Positions 33,684-45,198 of a stretch of DNA of 64,000 nucleotides are shown one piece after another; the stretch's first letter is position 1, and each line of letters begins with the position of its first letter. The notes below the pieces were generated by a model, which did no database searches, had not been told where the DNA came from, and saw only the letters and a program-made list of their open reading frames with translations. This stretch comes from Campanula takesimana. Lineage: Eukaryota; Streptophyta; Magnoliopsida; Asterales; Campanulaceae. The position numbers and the translations under genes are program-made. Where the stretch lies: assembly GCA_026119855.1 (NCBI GenBank), contig JAOWBW010000158.1, positions 742,976 to 806,975 on the forward strand, in the 5' to 3' direction.

Positions 33684-34266
33684 AGGTATCAACCTTAAAC
33701 TGTAGATGAGTATTATAAATGTGGAACTTATACCAGATTTAAACAATCTTGCACTTCTGTTTTGCAAAAACGCTTTTAGCTTCCGAACTATTTTACTTTT
33801 TCCGCTACATGTTTTTCATTTGTTTTCACAATATCTGTTGCTTCATTTTCAAAATATTTTAGAGGTGTTTTTATGCTCTTTACTCACTTATATACTAGTA
33901 TGTGTGTGTGCGCGCGCTCTAAGCCCGCCTATTCTTCTTATAAAAGTAAGCTCATGCAATTTCTTCTTGATTTTTGACAAGTTAATATTTTACTTGTGCC
34001 TTGTTATACATAGGTCTAATAATAATAATTGTTATAAAAAGCTGAAAACGTAGTTTTTTAGAGGCAGTAAAAGATGGTTGAATATATTTATTGTCCAAAA
34101 TAAATAAATAAAACGGACTCTTTTTTGAATTATTATTGCATGAGTTCGTAACGAGAGAGATCTATTTTGTCAGATAAGATCAAGACGTATGTGTGCAAAA
34201 AAGGATTAAAATTGTGTCAGAATATTGACATTTATTTTAGGACATACAACTAAATGTATTACATAC
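33684..34266. other. Unassigned AT-rich stretch
   Basis: No gene or element recognised. It contains a short alternating TGTGTGTGTGCGCGCGC run at 33900-33917. Confidence 0.4.
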
Positions 34267-36564
34267 TTGTGAAAAACTGGGAAAAAACGTGTTTTTCCTT
34301 AAGTTCGCCTAAAACGTGTTTTTTAAAATGGCGCGGTGGCATTTTTAATTAACGGGAAGTTGTTTTAAAGCAGGCGGTGACATTTTTGTAAATAACTGAC
34401 GCTTGTCGTAAGTGCCAGTGTTAGTGTTAGAAAGTGTCAGGTATGTACACTGGCACTTATTAACACAAGCACTGGCATTTATTAAGACAAACACTGGCAA
34501 TTTTGATAAGTATTTTGCAAGCTTACCGATCTCACAACCAGCAGCAAGGTGAACCTTGCTGATGCCTACGCTTACCGACATACCTTGCCGATGCCTACTC
34601 TTACCGACTGGCTGGCAGTTATTAACACTACCACTGACACTTTTAATAAGTGTCAGTATCAATGTAAAAAGGGCAAAGTACAATTTAAGGCCTAATGTCT
34701 ACGAGGCGGTTGCAGTTTAGGGCCTGACGTCTAAAATTTGGCGATTCAGGGCTTGGCATGCCAATTTTTGCACAATTTAGGGTTTTTTGATGATTTTCAT
34801 CCAAATTCATGTTAAGTAGTCACGTGCATCGCATGTGACATTAATTGGGGGGTCAATTGCAAAGTTTTGAAACTAAAGGGAAGGGTTAAAAAATGTCTAT
34901 AAAACTAAATTCAACCCAACGTCTTCTCTCTGGGTTCTTCATTCTTCCTTCCAGCGACCCGTCCCCTCCCCCTCCCCTTCCGCCGGCGACCCTCTCTTCG
35001 ACCTCCGACCACCCCTTCCATCCCCCTCTCGTCTAAATCCGGCCACTACAGATTCCGGCCGGGTACTCTGAAACAATCTGTTTCTTCCTCCCTCACCCCA
35101 GCCCCTGCACCCTCACCCTTTTCCCCCAAAACCAACTCAAACCCGCCGCCACCTCAGCCCATTCGCCGGCAAATAGATTGAGTCTCAATACTCCTCGTCT
35201 TTCCATATCTTAAGTTGATATTGTGTGTTTTATAGAAGATGGGTTTTGAAATTGAGAGTTGGTTTTGAAATTGAAAGTGGGTTATGAAATTGAGGATTTT
35301 GTGTTTTGATTCAAAATATGATTCTTATTTTGCGTTGATTCTAATCAGGATTTGAGAATCGGAGCTGACTAAAATGCTTCAAATTTAAGATTTTATGTTT
35401 TGAAATTTGGGTGGTGGTGGTGGTGTTAGGGTTGGGTGGTTGTTGTGTCCGACAATGGCTATTGCCGGAAATGAGGAAGGAACTGGGACAGGGAAAGTGA
35501 GTTTTGAACCTCGAGAATTGGGGTTGAAAAGTGGGTTTTGAAATTAAGAATTTTTTGTGTTCCAAATTTGGGTGGTGGTGGTGGTGCTAGGGTGTTAGAG
35601 GTGGTGGTTTGGTGGTAGTGATGCTGGATTGTTTGAGGTAGAGGTGGAGGTGGTGGTGGTTGTGTTAGAGGCAGTGGTGGTGCTCTTGATGTTGATGATG
35701 AACATGGAGGAAGAAGATGAACATAAATTTATTTTGATTTTTGAAATTTTAAAATCTAACATTATTATCACTATATTTAATAAAACAAGTATCTTTTTAA
35801 TATGTACAAAGTAAAATTTGAAATTTTATTTAGTATTACTTTTTACATATTATAAAATATTTTATTCTAATAATTAATTAAATAAATAAATATTTATATT
35901 AAAAATAATTAAATTTGGTTGTGAATTTAATTATTAATATATAATTATTTATCTAACATTATTTATGACTAATAGATAATTAAATTTATAATTTAAAATA
36001 TAATATTATAACCTTCAAAAAAAAAAAAATATTATCAATGCATGAAAATGTTGTACCCATTTAACTTTATGTACAAACAGTGTTTAAGATGAGCAATTTA
36101 CTGACCGTTCCTTTTATTTTCAAAATTTTGCAATTGACCTCCTAGTTTGTGTCACATGCGATGCACGTGACTACTTAACATGAATTTGGATGAAAATCGT
36201 CAAAAAACCCTAAATTGTGCAAAAATTGGCATGTCAAGCCCTGAATCGCCAAATTTTAGACGTCAGGCCCTAAACTGCAACCGCCTCGTAGACATTAGGC
36301 CCAAAATTGTAGTTTGCCCATGTAAAAAAGTGCTAGTGTAAACTCTGGCAATTTTTAACATAACCACTAGCACTTATGAAAAGTGTCAGTTTCATGTTTA
36401 TAAACGTCAGTTTGAAATTACTGGGTTTTTATAATACTAACACTGGCCATTTACTATGGTTGCCAGTATTTACGAAAATGCCACCGCTTGATTCGAAGTA
36501 TAATGGCCAGCGTGCTTTGAAAAACACGTTTTTCCTTTGCTTAAGGAAAAACGCGTTTTTCACA
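34267..36564. mobile_element. Inverted-repeat element with AAAACGCGTTTT-type ends, host of a MULE
   Basis: The left end (CTTGTGAAAAACTGGG then AACGTGTTTTTCCTTAAG) pairs with the right end (CTTAAGGAAAAACGCGTTTT then CACAAG). Just inside both ends lie many copies of ACTGACACTT / AGTGTCAGT. The centre is occupied by the MULE foldback at 34671-36319. Relatives are at 52243-52781 and 1140-1345. Without the insert the element would be about 640 bases. No protein frame was recognised. The family is not one I can name. Confidence 0.7.
34671..36319. mobile_element. MULE foldback, 1.65 kb, with 9-base target duplication
   Basis: Termini GGGCAAAGTACAATTTAAGG and its inverted partner ending AGTTTGCCC. 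Each arm is about 200 bases (34671-34870 against 36120-36319) and includes GCCTAATGTCTACGAGGCGG. The flanks repeat ATGTAAAAA (34662-34670 and 36320-36328), the 9-base duplication typical of Mutator-like elements. The interior has a GC-rich half (34920-35180) and a very AT-rich half (35700-36060); no transposase was seen. It could be a Pack-MULE, but no captured gene was identified. Confidence 0.9.
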
Positions 36565-36721
36565 AGACTCACTCATGTATTTTTGTTTGTGAGAAGAAGA
36601 TGATGATGGTGATAATAGTTGATAAAGCTTATGCCATCATTTCAATTAAGTTTGACTTATTTATATTATCAGAAAATTTGATGACTCGGGTATAGAATTT
36701 ATCCAAAAAAAATGTCCCTAA

Positions 36722-37864
36722 ACTCAAATAAAAACAAGCAACTCCACTTTGAATAGATCTCGATAGGTAACCCATATTGTATGAGTAGTGACAAAAGTCT
36801 ATTATTTAACTCAAGAGTTAGTGAGTGCTCATTTTATTATAATATATATCCTTACCAGGAGGTCCCAAAACTTGTCAATAAGCTTATTAATACATTTAAT
36901 GAATTTTTTATTTAAAAAAAATCGATATATAACCATTAAATTTTGATCATATTAGTTAAATATCAAATCTATTATAAATAAAGCATTACAAAGTAGGCCT
37001 ATGAAATTGTATAAATTAACTCTCCTATCAAGATTTGTGGATAGCTATATGTTTTGGAATAGCAACGGGTCGGGTTCGGTACGGGTTTCTTTAAAACCAA
37101 ACCTAACCCTAATCTCACAGAGCATGACTTGAACCCGAACCGATTCGAAGATAGTGAAACCCGAACTCGTCCCGTCCTGAGTCGAGTTGTATCGGAATCT
37201 GATTTTTTTCAACTCATATTTGTTTGGGCCTAATTTATGTTTAAGCCTAAATATGAAAGAGTTATACAAATTAGTCTTAAATCATCAAACCTCACCCATA
37301 AACAATTATAAAAACAATTTAACAACAATTATAGTATGATTAATTAACGTAGTGTTGACTCCATACTAAGTTAATCAATCAGAATCCTGACCAGACCCTA
37401 ACCTGCTCGGGTCATGAATTATCTTTTTCGAAATTGATCAATTATTTGTATACATTGCACTATTGCTTTTATCTAGATGGTTCAAGTCAGGTTAAGAGAA
37501 AATTGTGTGGCAAATGCATAATATTGGTATGATTAACTTGGATATTATATCAATAAGTTCAATGTTGCTATTTGAATTGTGAAGATCATGAAAGTCATAA
37601 GTTGGGTGTGAGTGGGTAGATCAAAGGATCATCCTACACCCAAATTAAAATTTAACAGTAATCATTTGAACAGTTATACAGTTAGATGGAATGACTCGGA
37701 TCTTATAAACTGTGCCATCAGTTCTTTTCTCAAAATATGGAGTCCGACAGCCACAAGAACCAAAGGCGACTCCATGGAGCATGTAAAAGAGTTTAGACAA
37801 ATGTGGTTCACCTCTGACTAAGAATTAAATGCATGGGTGCACTATGTCCTTTTCATTTTTTAGT
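36722..37864. repeat. Duplicated segment, copy A
   Basis: The segment beginning ACTCAAATAAAAACAAGC recurs at 39196-41690 (copy B) with clear similarity, for example AACCCATATTGTATGAGTAG. Copy A carries an extra block of about 365 bases (37053-37418) full of CGGGTCGGGTT-type repeats, absent from B and probably a degraded hAT-like insert. Copy A runs directly into the S-protein homologue gene; copy B does not. Confidence 0.8.
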
Positions 37865-37977
37865 GCAAGAAAAATTATTTTGTTCTCTCACATTTTTATT
37901 TCATATTTCAAGAACAACTTAAACAACATTTTATTACATATATTTATTATATCAAATTTATTCACGGGACATTGTTT

Positions 37978-38391
37978 TTATAGCCAATCATACATTTTCA
38001 CCCAAGCTGTAGGAGAATCGTTGGATTTAGACATATAAAATCCATCACTCTTCACTAACCAGTAACATTCCCCAAGATTGCTAGTTATGAAATAACAATC
38101 TCTGCTCAACTTTTCATCATACACATTGAAACTTTTGTTGCGTGTACCCCATTGAAAATAAGCATAATATAGAGTGTGGCCATCAATCCTACTGCAAAAA
38201 CTAAAATTATATTTGTTATGAGGTTGAATGATATGGTTTCCAAGATCATCGTCACCTGATTTTACATGAGCCTCAATATTGGAGTCTAAGATCTCATTAG
38301 TAATAAAAATTCTATACTTATTAGTGAAGCAACCATTGGTTGAGCTAACTATGGAAAACGCTAGCAATAGAGAAAATAAACAAGTTCTCAT
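37978..38391 (-). CDS. Secreted S-protein homologue (plant self-incompatibility S1 family)
   Basis: A small secreted protein of 137 residues, one exon. I start it at 38391 (MRTCLFSLLLAFSIVSS), because this Met opens a signal peptide ending near STNG; the open frame extends 28 codons further upstream but those would mask the signal peptide. The mature part carries four cysteines (in NGCF, FSFC, RDCYF and GECYW) and motifs typical of the family: RIFITNEI, HVKSGDDDLG, FSFCSRIDG, WGT and SDGFYMSK. In poppy the family member S1 is the stigma self-incompatibility ligand; most homologues elsewhere have unknown signalling roles. A second copy is at 56742-57158 with matching flanks. No codon break was seen. 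Confidence 0.93.
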   Translation of the reverse strand: MRTCLFSLLLAFSIVSSTNGCFTNKYRIFITNEILDSNIEAHVKSGDDDLGNHIIQPHNKYNFSFCSRIDGHTLYYAYFQWGTRNKSFNVYDEKLSRDCYFITSNLGECYWLVKSDGFYMSKSNDSPTAWVKMYDWL

Positions 38392-38445
38392 GGTATAGCT
38401 AAACGTTGTATTTTTGAATAACTTCTCAAGTGTAACATACAACGA

Positions 38446-38452
38446 ATTTATA
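38446..38452 (-). promoter_or_regulatory. Likely TATA box of S-protein homologue copy 1
   Basis: On the minus strand CTCTATAAATTCG lies about 55-60 bases before the start codon. In copy 2 the same place reads CTATAATTTCG. Confidence 0.5.
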
Positions 38453-38903
38453 GAGTATGTGAATACGATTATCAATTCAATTTCATTATTGGATGCGAGT
38501 TATCCTATAATTTGATTTTATCTTATGTTTACAATCTATGTTTAACTTTATAATATATATTAACTAATTTATAACATTTTCAATCCTTAATTAACTTTAT
38601 AATCCATGTTTAATTTTACAATTCAAATTTAACAACATAAACATCTTTTGCCGATGTTTTCTAATGATACCGAAAACGTGGAGAAGAGATAAGGAAAAGC
38701 CAAGTGAGGCTTTGAAAGTGATACACACTTAAATGCACTTTGGATGAGTAAACAAAGAAAAAATTTATCTTCTATATTATGCATATGACTCTGACTTAGG
38801 CGTGATCATACCTTTTTAAGAAACAATGGAACCGATAATGTAATTTTTTTAACATAAAATAAAATAAGTGTTGTGTTTAACTTATATAATATTTTATTGT
38901 TAG

Positions 38904-39195
38904 TCTTTGATGTGGTGGATTTTATAGTAGTTTAGCTTTGATGTTTCCGGACTTTATGTTCTATTTTGATGTATCCTAGACTAGTTTTGATGTATTTTGA
39001 GTCTAGTATGTAATGATGAAGCTTTGTTGGAAATCATTGTACTTTGAGGGGTTTTTTTTTTTTTTTTTTTTGATTTGTTCAAAAGTCAAGTAAGTCATTG
39101 TTCGAGTCAAAGTCAACAGAAGGTCAATCAAGTCGAGAACAGAAAGAAAGGAAGAAAAGCGAAATATTCCAGAAAATCATGCCAGGCGCCCGCCT
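38904..39195. other. Unassigned stretch between duplicated blocks
   Basis: Includes a T19 run at 39053-39071 and ends in a GC-rich CCAGGCGCCCGCC. No gene recognised; it may be a fragment of an LTR. Confidence 0.35.
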
Positions 39196-39368
39196 ACTCA
39201 AATAAAAACAAGCAACTCCACTTTGAATAGGTCGATAGGTAACCCATATTGTATGAGTAGTGACAAAAGTATTATTCAACTCAAGAGTTAGTGAGAGCCC
39301 ATTTTATTATAATATCTATCCTTACCAACACGTCCCAAAACGTGTCAATAAGCTTACAAATAATTTAA

Positions 39369-39405
<37 letters not shown>

Positions 39406-39863
39406 ATTAAATTTTGATCATATTAGTTAAATATCAAATCTATTATAAATAAAGCATTACAGAATAGCCCAGTAGCCCTATGAAGTGGTATAAATTGACT
39501 CTCCTATGAAGATTCGTGGATGTAGCTACATTTTATAGTTATATCTGGTGGATGACGCTATTGAATTATATTTTTAGCAATTGATCATTTATTTGTATAC
39601 ATTGCGCTATTCCTTTTATCTGTTTGGTTCAAGTCGGGTTAAGAGAAAATTGTGTGGCAAATGCATAATATTGGCATGATTAATTTGGATATTATATCGA
39701 TAAATTAAATGTTGCTATTTGAGTTGTGAAGGTCATGAAAGTCATAAGTTGGGTGTGAGTGGGTAGATCAAAGGATCATCCTACTCCTAAATTGGGATCT
39801 AATAGTAATCATCTGAATAGTTATACGGTTAGATGGAATGACTCGAATCCTATAAACTGTATC

Positions 39864-41343
39864 CGTTGGTGTTGTATGCTCTAGGCACGTTATTTGAATG
39901 ATTAATGTTATTTATTGATTATATATTAAAGATATTGAATGTTTGATTATTATATCTTTTGCATGTTTATTATAATAATCCTCGTCCCTGATAATTATGT
40001 TTAATTGTTAGTATAAGTTTAATAGATAATCATATGATGATTATGGTGTATGAGATACAAATAAACTTATGGGTATTTGTTGTAGAACAAATACTGGACT
40101 GACCCGTATGAGATTTATGTCATGGTCACAATGTCATAATTAAGTCTCATATAGTTATATTACTAGAATCTCTAGACCTGAGGTTATTACAGTCTTCCAC
40201 TTGATGAACATTACGTTTGACATATTCAAACGTTAACCCTAACCGGGTAGCTATAAAGAATATGATTGGCATAATCGGAATCATGTAGGGAAGAGTAATA
40301 AGCCAAGATGGGATTTGTTCCTCGTCAAGGGAGATGTCAAGCTTTGGCCACTCGATGAATGGTGTTGATGAAATGTATAGCCGTGCTCAAATAAGATTTG
40401 ACTATCAATACATTCGGGATCGAGAAAGCATTGAACTTTGTAAGTTGACCATTAACCATGGCTTACGTTCAATAGACATCGTGATACAATGAGATTGTAA
40501 TATGTTCTATAAAGGATACGAACTTATATAGTTACTCTAATTGGGTAGGTATGACGGTTTGCTAGAACCTAATCATATCTTATGGGTTTACACCCATTGC
40601 CAACTTAGTGTAATCCTAAAGGGTCACACACATTAGAACGAATCTTAAAAGGACCTAAATGGAATTAAGGGTCGAAGGGCCTTTGAGGAATATTAGGAAT
40701 TAGAGGGAGTAAGCTGGAAAAGAGGAGGGTCCGGCCGGACCTGGTAAAGGACCCGGTCGGACCTCCTGGTGATCCGGGCGGACCAAGGAAGCAACCCAGT
40801 CGGACCAGTCGGTTTTGACTGGGACTTTCCTTAGTCCATATTGTTACGGGTTTGACCACTTGTTACCTATTTGGAATAGGTCTAACAAGTATTTAAACAG
40901 CCTCTAATTGCCCTAATCAGTCCTATGAATTGTAAAAAGCCTCCAAAGAGTTTGAGAGATAATTTTCTTGTTCTAAGATCATAAAAGTGAAGAACAAGAA
41001 CACATATTATATTCCATATAGTTCATCATTGTGAAAGTGTGTTTCACATATTGGTCTAGCAACCAAGATCAAGAGTTTCTTGATATTCGTTCGTGGTCTG
41101 GATACCGTTAGAGGGTGACATTTATCATCTACAAGTTCGTGATCTTGTTCGTGATATTATTTGTGATCAAGTTTCGAAAAGCTCCACCGAATTCAAGGTT
41201 GTTAATCAAACGCTTCAAGGGTTAGTATTCTTATATTCATAGTAGATGTATTTGACTTAATCATATGAATAGATCTATGGACTTTGGGTTTCATAAAATT
41301 TAAATGCTTAATTCCACTGCGCATGCTACTACGAAACCCAACA
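39864..41343 (+). mobile_element. Solo LTR, 1.48 kb, with target duplication
   Basis: Begins (C)GTTGGTGTTG and ends ACCCAACA, flanked by GTATC at 39859-39863 and 41344-41348. Its first base has probably mutated from T. It is related along its length to the LTR at 58424-59889, including CTAGACCTGAGGTTATTAC and GGGTAGCTATAAAGAATATG. No internal region or second LTR is present. Confidence 0.9.
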
Positions 41344-41433
41344 GTATCATCGGTTTTTTTTCTCAAAATATGGAGTCTGACAGCCACAAGAACCAAAGGT
41401 GACTCCATCGACCATGTAAAAGAGTTTAGACAA

Positions 41434-41615
41434 CGGCAATGCTAGGCTTACAAAAGAAGTTTACAAAATGAAAGATACAAGATATGATGGCATTATTTAA
41501 TTGGCTACATCGATAGTAGACCCGACACACTCCAATTAAAAATAGGAACACAATTATGACACCTCATTTTGTAAGTCACATTTTATAGCCATCTTTTGTA
41601 GCTTTATTATTTTGC
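41434..41615. mobile_element. Small MITE with 10-base target duplication
   Basis: Flanked by GTTTAGACAA at 41424-41433 and 41616-41625; copy A at about 37790 has the site once. The ends pair loosely around GCTTACAAAAG and CTTTTGTAGC. Same family as 24619-24784. Confidence 0.88.
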
Positions 41616-41776
41616 GTTTAGACAAATGTAGTCACCTCTAACTATGATTTATAAGCATGGGTACACTATGTCCTTTTCTTTTTTTATTGAATTTCAAATA
41701 GTCAGTTTCACTATGTGTTGTATCTTTCCAAGTAGAGGTTTATCGTACCCAACTGTTGGTTTATTTGTAGATTTAA

Positions 41777-42053
41777 TACTCCCTCCATCTGTTCAATTTC
41801 AAATTGTATAAAAAAAATATAACACAAGAATTAAGGGAAAAAGTGAAAAATGAGTTGTGAGTGTTGATAGTTGAGTATGAGAGAGAAGGTGGGGTAGAAA
41901 TTAGAAAATAATATGTGGGTTAGTTAATGTGAGTATGATAAGTGAGTCTCACCAATTGAAAATTATATAAAACTTTTTACGTTTTGGATTTTTCAATTTC
42001 TATGTGACACCTAAAATGGCAAGTTTTGCAATTTGAAATAGGAGGGGGGAGTA
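41777..42053. mobile_element. Stowaway-like MITE
   Basis: Left TACTCCCTCCATCTGTTC and right ATAGGAGGGGGGAGTA; subterminal CAATTTCAAATTG pairs with CAATTTGAAAT. Confidence 0.82.
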
Positions 42054-42374
42054 CTACTTCTCTCTCGTTTCATAATAAATATCATACTTATTTTTTCTTT
42101 TTAAATTCATTTTAAAAAATTATCGCATTTCTAGATAAAGATATTGTTTTAGTGCAATTTATAAGGGTGTAACCGATATAAAAATAAGCAAAACATTTTT
42201 TAAAAAAATATATTAACAAGTAAAATATGATCTTTATTTTGAGACAGTTGCAGCAGTAATTTTATATTCCTTTGATTTTTGTCCGATGGTTTGTCAATAT
42301 GTTCGCAGATGTTAAGATGCGCCAGTATCCGAGTGAGTGCTTGTAAAATGTTTTCCACAATTGTTGGTTGTTGA

Positions 42375-43262
42375 TAGGGATGGCAACGGGGCGGATAAGC
42401 GGCGGGTTTGACCAAAACCGTACCCGCCCCTCAAAGAACCTCCCTAGTACCGAACCCACCCCGCCCCGCCAACTGGTGAACCCGCAGCCGCCCAGCACCG
42501 CCCCGCCTGGTCCAAAAAAAAAATAAAAAATTGGCTTGTCGTCAGCCGAATTGAACATTAGTGGACATATAACCCTAAAAATTCAATAAACATTCTAAAA
42601 TATCAATAACCAGTGAAGAAGAACCGAAATTAAACATCAATAACTAGTGAAGAAGAACCAAAATTAACCCTAGAAATTCACAAATCGCCATAGGAGAGAG
42701 AGGGATTTACTTACTGTTCTGAGGTCACCGAGATAAGACATGGCACGGTGAGCGGATTCGATGGGGAAGATGAGTCGAACGAAGGTCATCTTTTCCGTCG
42801 ATGTTGCCGTTGCCGTCGATTTGTGGAAGCAGCGATGGAGCGATTGGAGCGATTTGTGGAAGCAGCGATGTAGCCGACTAGCCGTCGATGTTTCCAACGA
42901 TGTCGAGCTCTTAATAGCCGTCGATGTTGCCGTTGATGCGAGGTGGAGCGCCGCTTCTCTGAGTTCTCTCCTCTCCTGTCTAAATCTAACCCTAGGAAAT
43001 GAAAGAGAAAATGAGATTTGAAGAGAGAAGTTGGGGGGGTAGCGTAGCGCATTAGGGAGTGGGGGTGTGGGGTAATAATTGAAATGTGTAAGGGGTATTA
43101 TGGTAATTACATATATATTTAGTATGCGGGGCGGGGCGGGGCCCCGCGGGTTGAGATGTGAAACCGAACCCACCGGGTTTTGAAAAAAACCAACCATACC
43201 CGCCCCGTTGCGGAGCGGATCGTCCCGGATACGGATCGGGTTCGGACGAATTGCCATCCCTA
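42375..43262. mobile_element. hAT-like non-autonomous element, 888 bases
   Basis: Perfect ends TAGGGATGGCAA / TTGCCATCCCTA and an 8-base duplication GTTGTTGA (42367-42374 and 43263-43270), the hallmark of the hAT superfamily. Subterminal parts are GC-rich and full of GGGGCGG / ACCCGCC words. The centre (42700-43060) has GATGTTGCCGTTG-type repeats. The long open frames here are by-products of GC-rich repeats; no transposase was seen. Confidence 0.9.
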
Positions 43263-43382
43263 GTTGTTGATGGATAGGATTTGGGTAAGCAAGTATGACA
43301 TTCTACTCTTTTCACATTAATTGTTGACTTCAAAAAATAATTTCACTTTGATTTTCTATTTTCAATAAGTCAATCCACTAAA

Positions 43383-43628
43383 TACTCCATCGCCCATCGG
43401 TCTCAGACTAAGGTTCTTACTTTCTTTTTTTGTTTGTCTCAGACTAAGATTTTTTGTTGCTTTATTACTTAAAATAGACAATGAGATGTCATTCTCACAA
43501 CAAAAACTTTCTATCCATTTTCTCTCTCATGCTTTCTCCTACTTTACTTTTCATACTCACAACATTTACTTTTTCTTAATCTTCGTGTAAAATCAAACTA
43601 AGAACTTTAGTTTAGGACGGAGGGAGTA
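43383..43628. mobile_element. Stowaway-like MITE
   Basis: Left TACTCCATCGCCCATCGGTC and right TTTAGGACGGAGGGAGTA; subterminal CTAAGGTTCTTACTTTC matches the copies at 25515 and 52934. It lies 31 bases before the LTR retrotransposon. Confidence 0.8.
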
Positions 43629-43659
43629 CTAATTGTGTTGGAAAAAAAAAGTCAACTTA

Positions 43660-45198
43660 TGATGGATAAAATTCCAAGTAATAAAAACCTAGCAAGTGTA
43701 CTAGTTACCGATGTAGTAGTATGCACAAGCAAGGGTCGAATCCACAGAGACTAGATTGGAAAACAAGAATGTTTAAAAACAGAAAAGTAAATAGTGGGGT
43801 TTTGGTTTTTTTTATTAATTTAACTACTAAAATAATAAATTAAATTAAACTAAGAAAATAAATAAAAGCAAGATTAACAAATAGATTCACGAATTGGATT
43901 CACAAATACTTTCACTCTATGCTATGCTCCTAATGAAAAGATCAATCTCTTTCTTGGGTTCGTTCACAAAAGTAAGAATTGGGACGGTGAGGCGGCCGGA
44001 TTGCAATCTATTTCTCTCTAACTAATCACACTTCGCAAATCAAGTCCATGTAATTATTTAAAGAGTTATTACGTTCTAAAGAACATATGAACCTATACCC
44101 ACTTGATTTCTATCACGGCATCAAATAGATATATTAATCAAAATAGTGGTCAATGTATCAATGCCCGAGTCACTGTAACAATAAATACCCAGAAATTCTA
44201 AAGCCAATTTATATCTTAACATATAACTGAAACTAAAGAATTTAGAATGAAGAATGTTTTGATAAACAAGAATAAGAAAGAATGGAAGAATTAAATCAAT
44301 AGCATAGAGATCAAGTATTGTTACTACCAATTCATGAATCTAATTATTTAACTACTAATAATAATAAAATCAAGAACAAAAAATAAATTAAAGAACATCA
44401 AAACCTGAATTAAATTGATGAATCCTTGTTACAATCTTGAATCTTGACTAAAAGTATGTATATAATATGAATAAAATAAATTGGATGGAGTGTTATATTT
44501 ATACTAGGGCTAAGGAGGTGTAAAAATTAGGAAAACCATAGGATTCCTTGTTGAAAAAGGACAAAATAAAGTGCTGGCCGGAATTTCCCCAGGAGCCCTT
44601 GGCATATTTGCACTTCCAGAAAAGTCCTCCGAAAATTTCCCAAAGGTCCTCCAAAAATTCCAGAAAAGCCCTTGGAAATTTGGAAATTACTGAAAAGCCC
44701 ATAATATTTTGGAAATTCCCCAAAGGTCCCTGAGAAATTCCCCTAAAGCCCTCACTGGAGCGCGCGCTCTTCAAGGATGGGTGCGTGGGCACTCTTGGTC
44801 CAGAAGGTCTGGAGTTTTGATCTGGTGTGGGTGCGCGCGCCCTAAGCTTGGTGTGCGTGCGCACCCTTTGCTTCGCGGCTTGTACATTTTACGCTCAATC
44901 TTTCGGAGGCCATAACTTCTCCATACGAACTCCGATTTGGACGTGTAAACTATCGTTGGAAATATATTTTCGAGTACTATCCAATGGAATTGATTAATCA
45001 GTGGTAACATCTCTTTATCTTTATGTTCTGGTCCGTTCTTTATCCTTATTTTTCGCACTTTAATGTACATGAATCCATGCATTCTTTTGCTCATTCCCTA
45101 TACTCATAAACACTCCAAAAACCATCAAAACACCCAAGGTTGAGCATCTAATAAGTCATAGAAGTATATGATTTGGATGGGTAAAAACACATCCATCA
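43660..45198 (-). repeat. 3' LTR of the 5.9 kb retrotransposon
   Basis: 1539 bases, TGATGG...CCATCA. It differs from the other LTR mainly in about 25 bases next to the left end and in a 4-base length change near 44832. Confidence 0.92.

Larger units (their letters stand above)
37865..38903. repeat. Duplicated gene block, copy 1
   Basis: The S-protein homologue with both flanks, from GCAAGAAAAATTATTTTG to ATTTTATTGTTAGTCTTT, matches 56630-57698 over about 1.04 kb. Beyond these points the copies diverge at once. Confidence 0.88.
39196..41690. repeat. Duplicated segment, copy B, with two later insertions
   Basis: Matches copy A (36722-37864) in three blocks: 39196-39863, 41344-41433 and 41616-41690. 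The gaps are a solo LTR (39864-41343) and a MITE (41434-41615). Copy A gives the uninterrupted sequence for both sites. An A30-type run lies at 39374-39403. Confidence 0.85.

Noticed and set aside
37978..38475. Start of the S-protein homologue at 38475
   Set aside because: The 28 extra residues would bury the signal peptide, and the upstream part differs from the second copy.
42670..43257. A 195-codon open frame on the minus strand
   Set aside because: It lies inside the hAT-like element, is made of GC-rich repeats, has overlapping open frames on both strands and shows no recognisable domain.
44499..44864. A 121-codon open frame on the minus strand and its twin at 48956-49231
   Set aside because: Both lie in the LTRs of the same retrotransposon; the frame is not preserved between the two LTRs.
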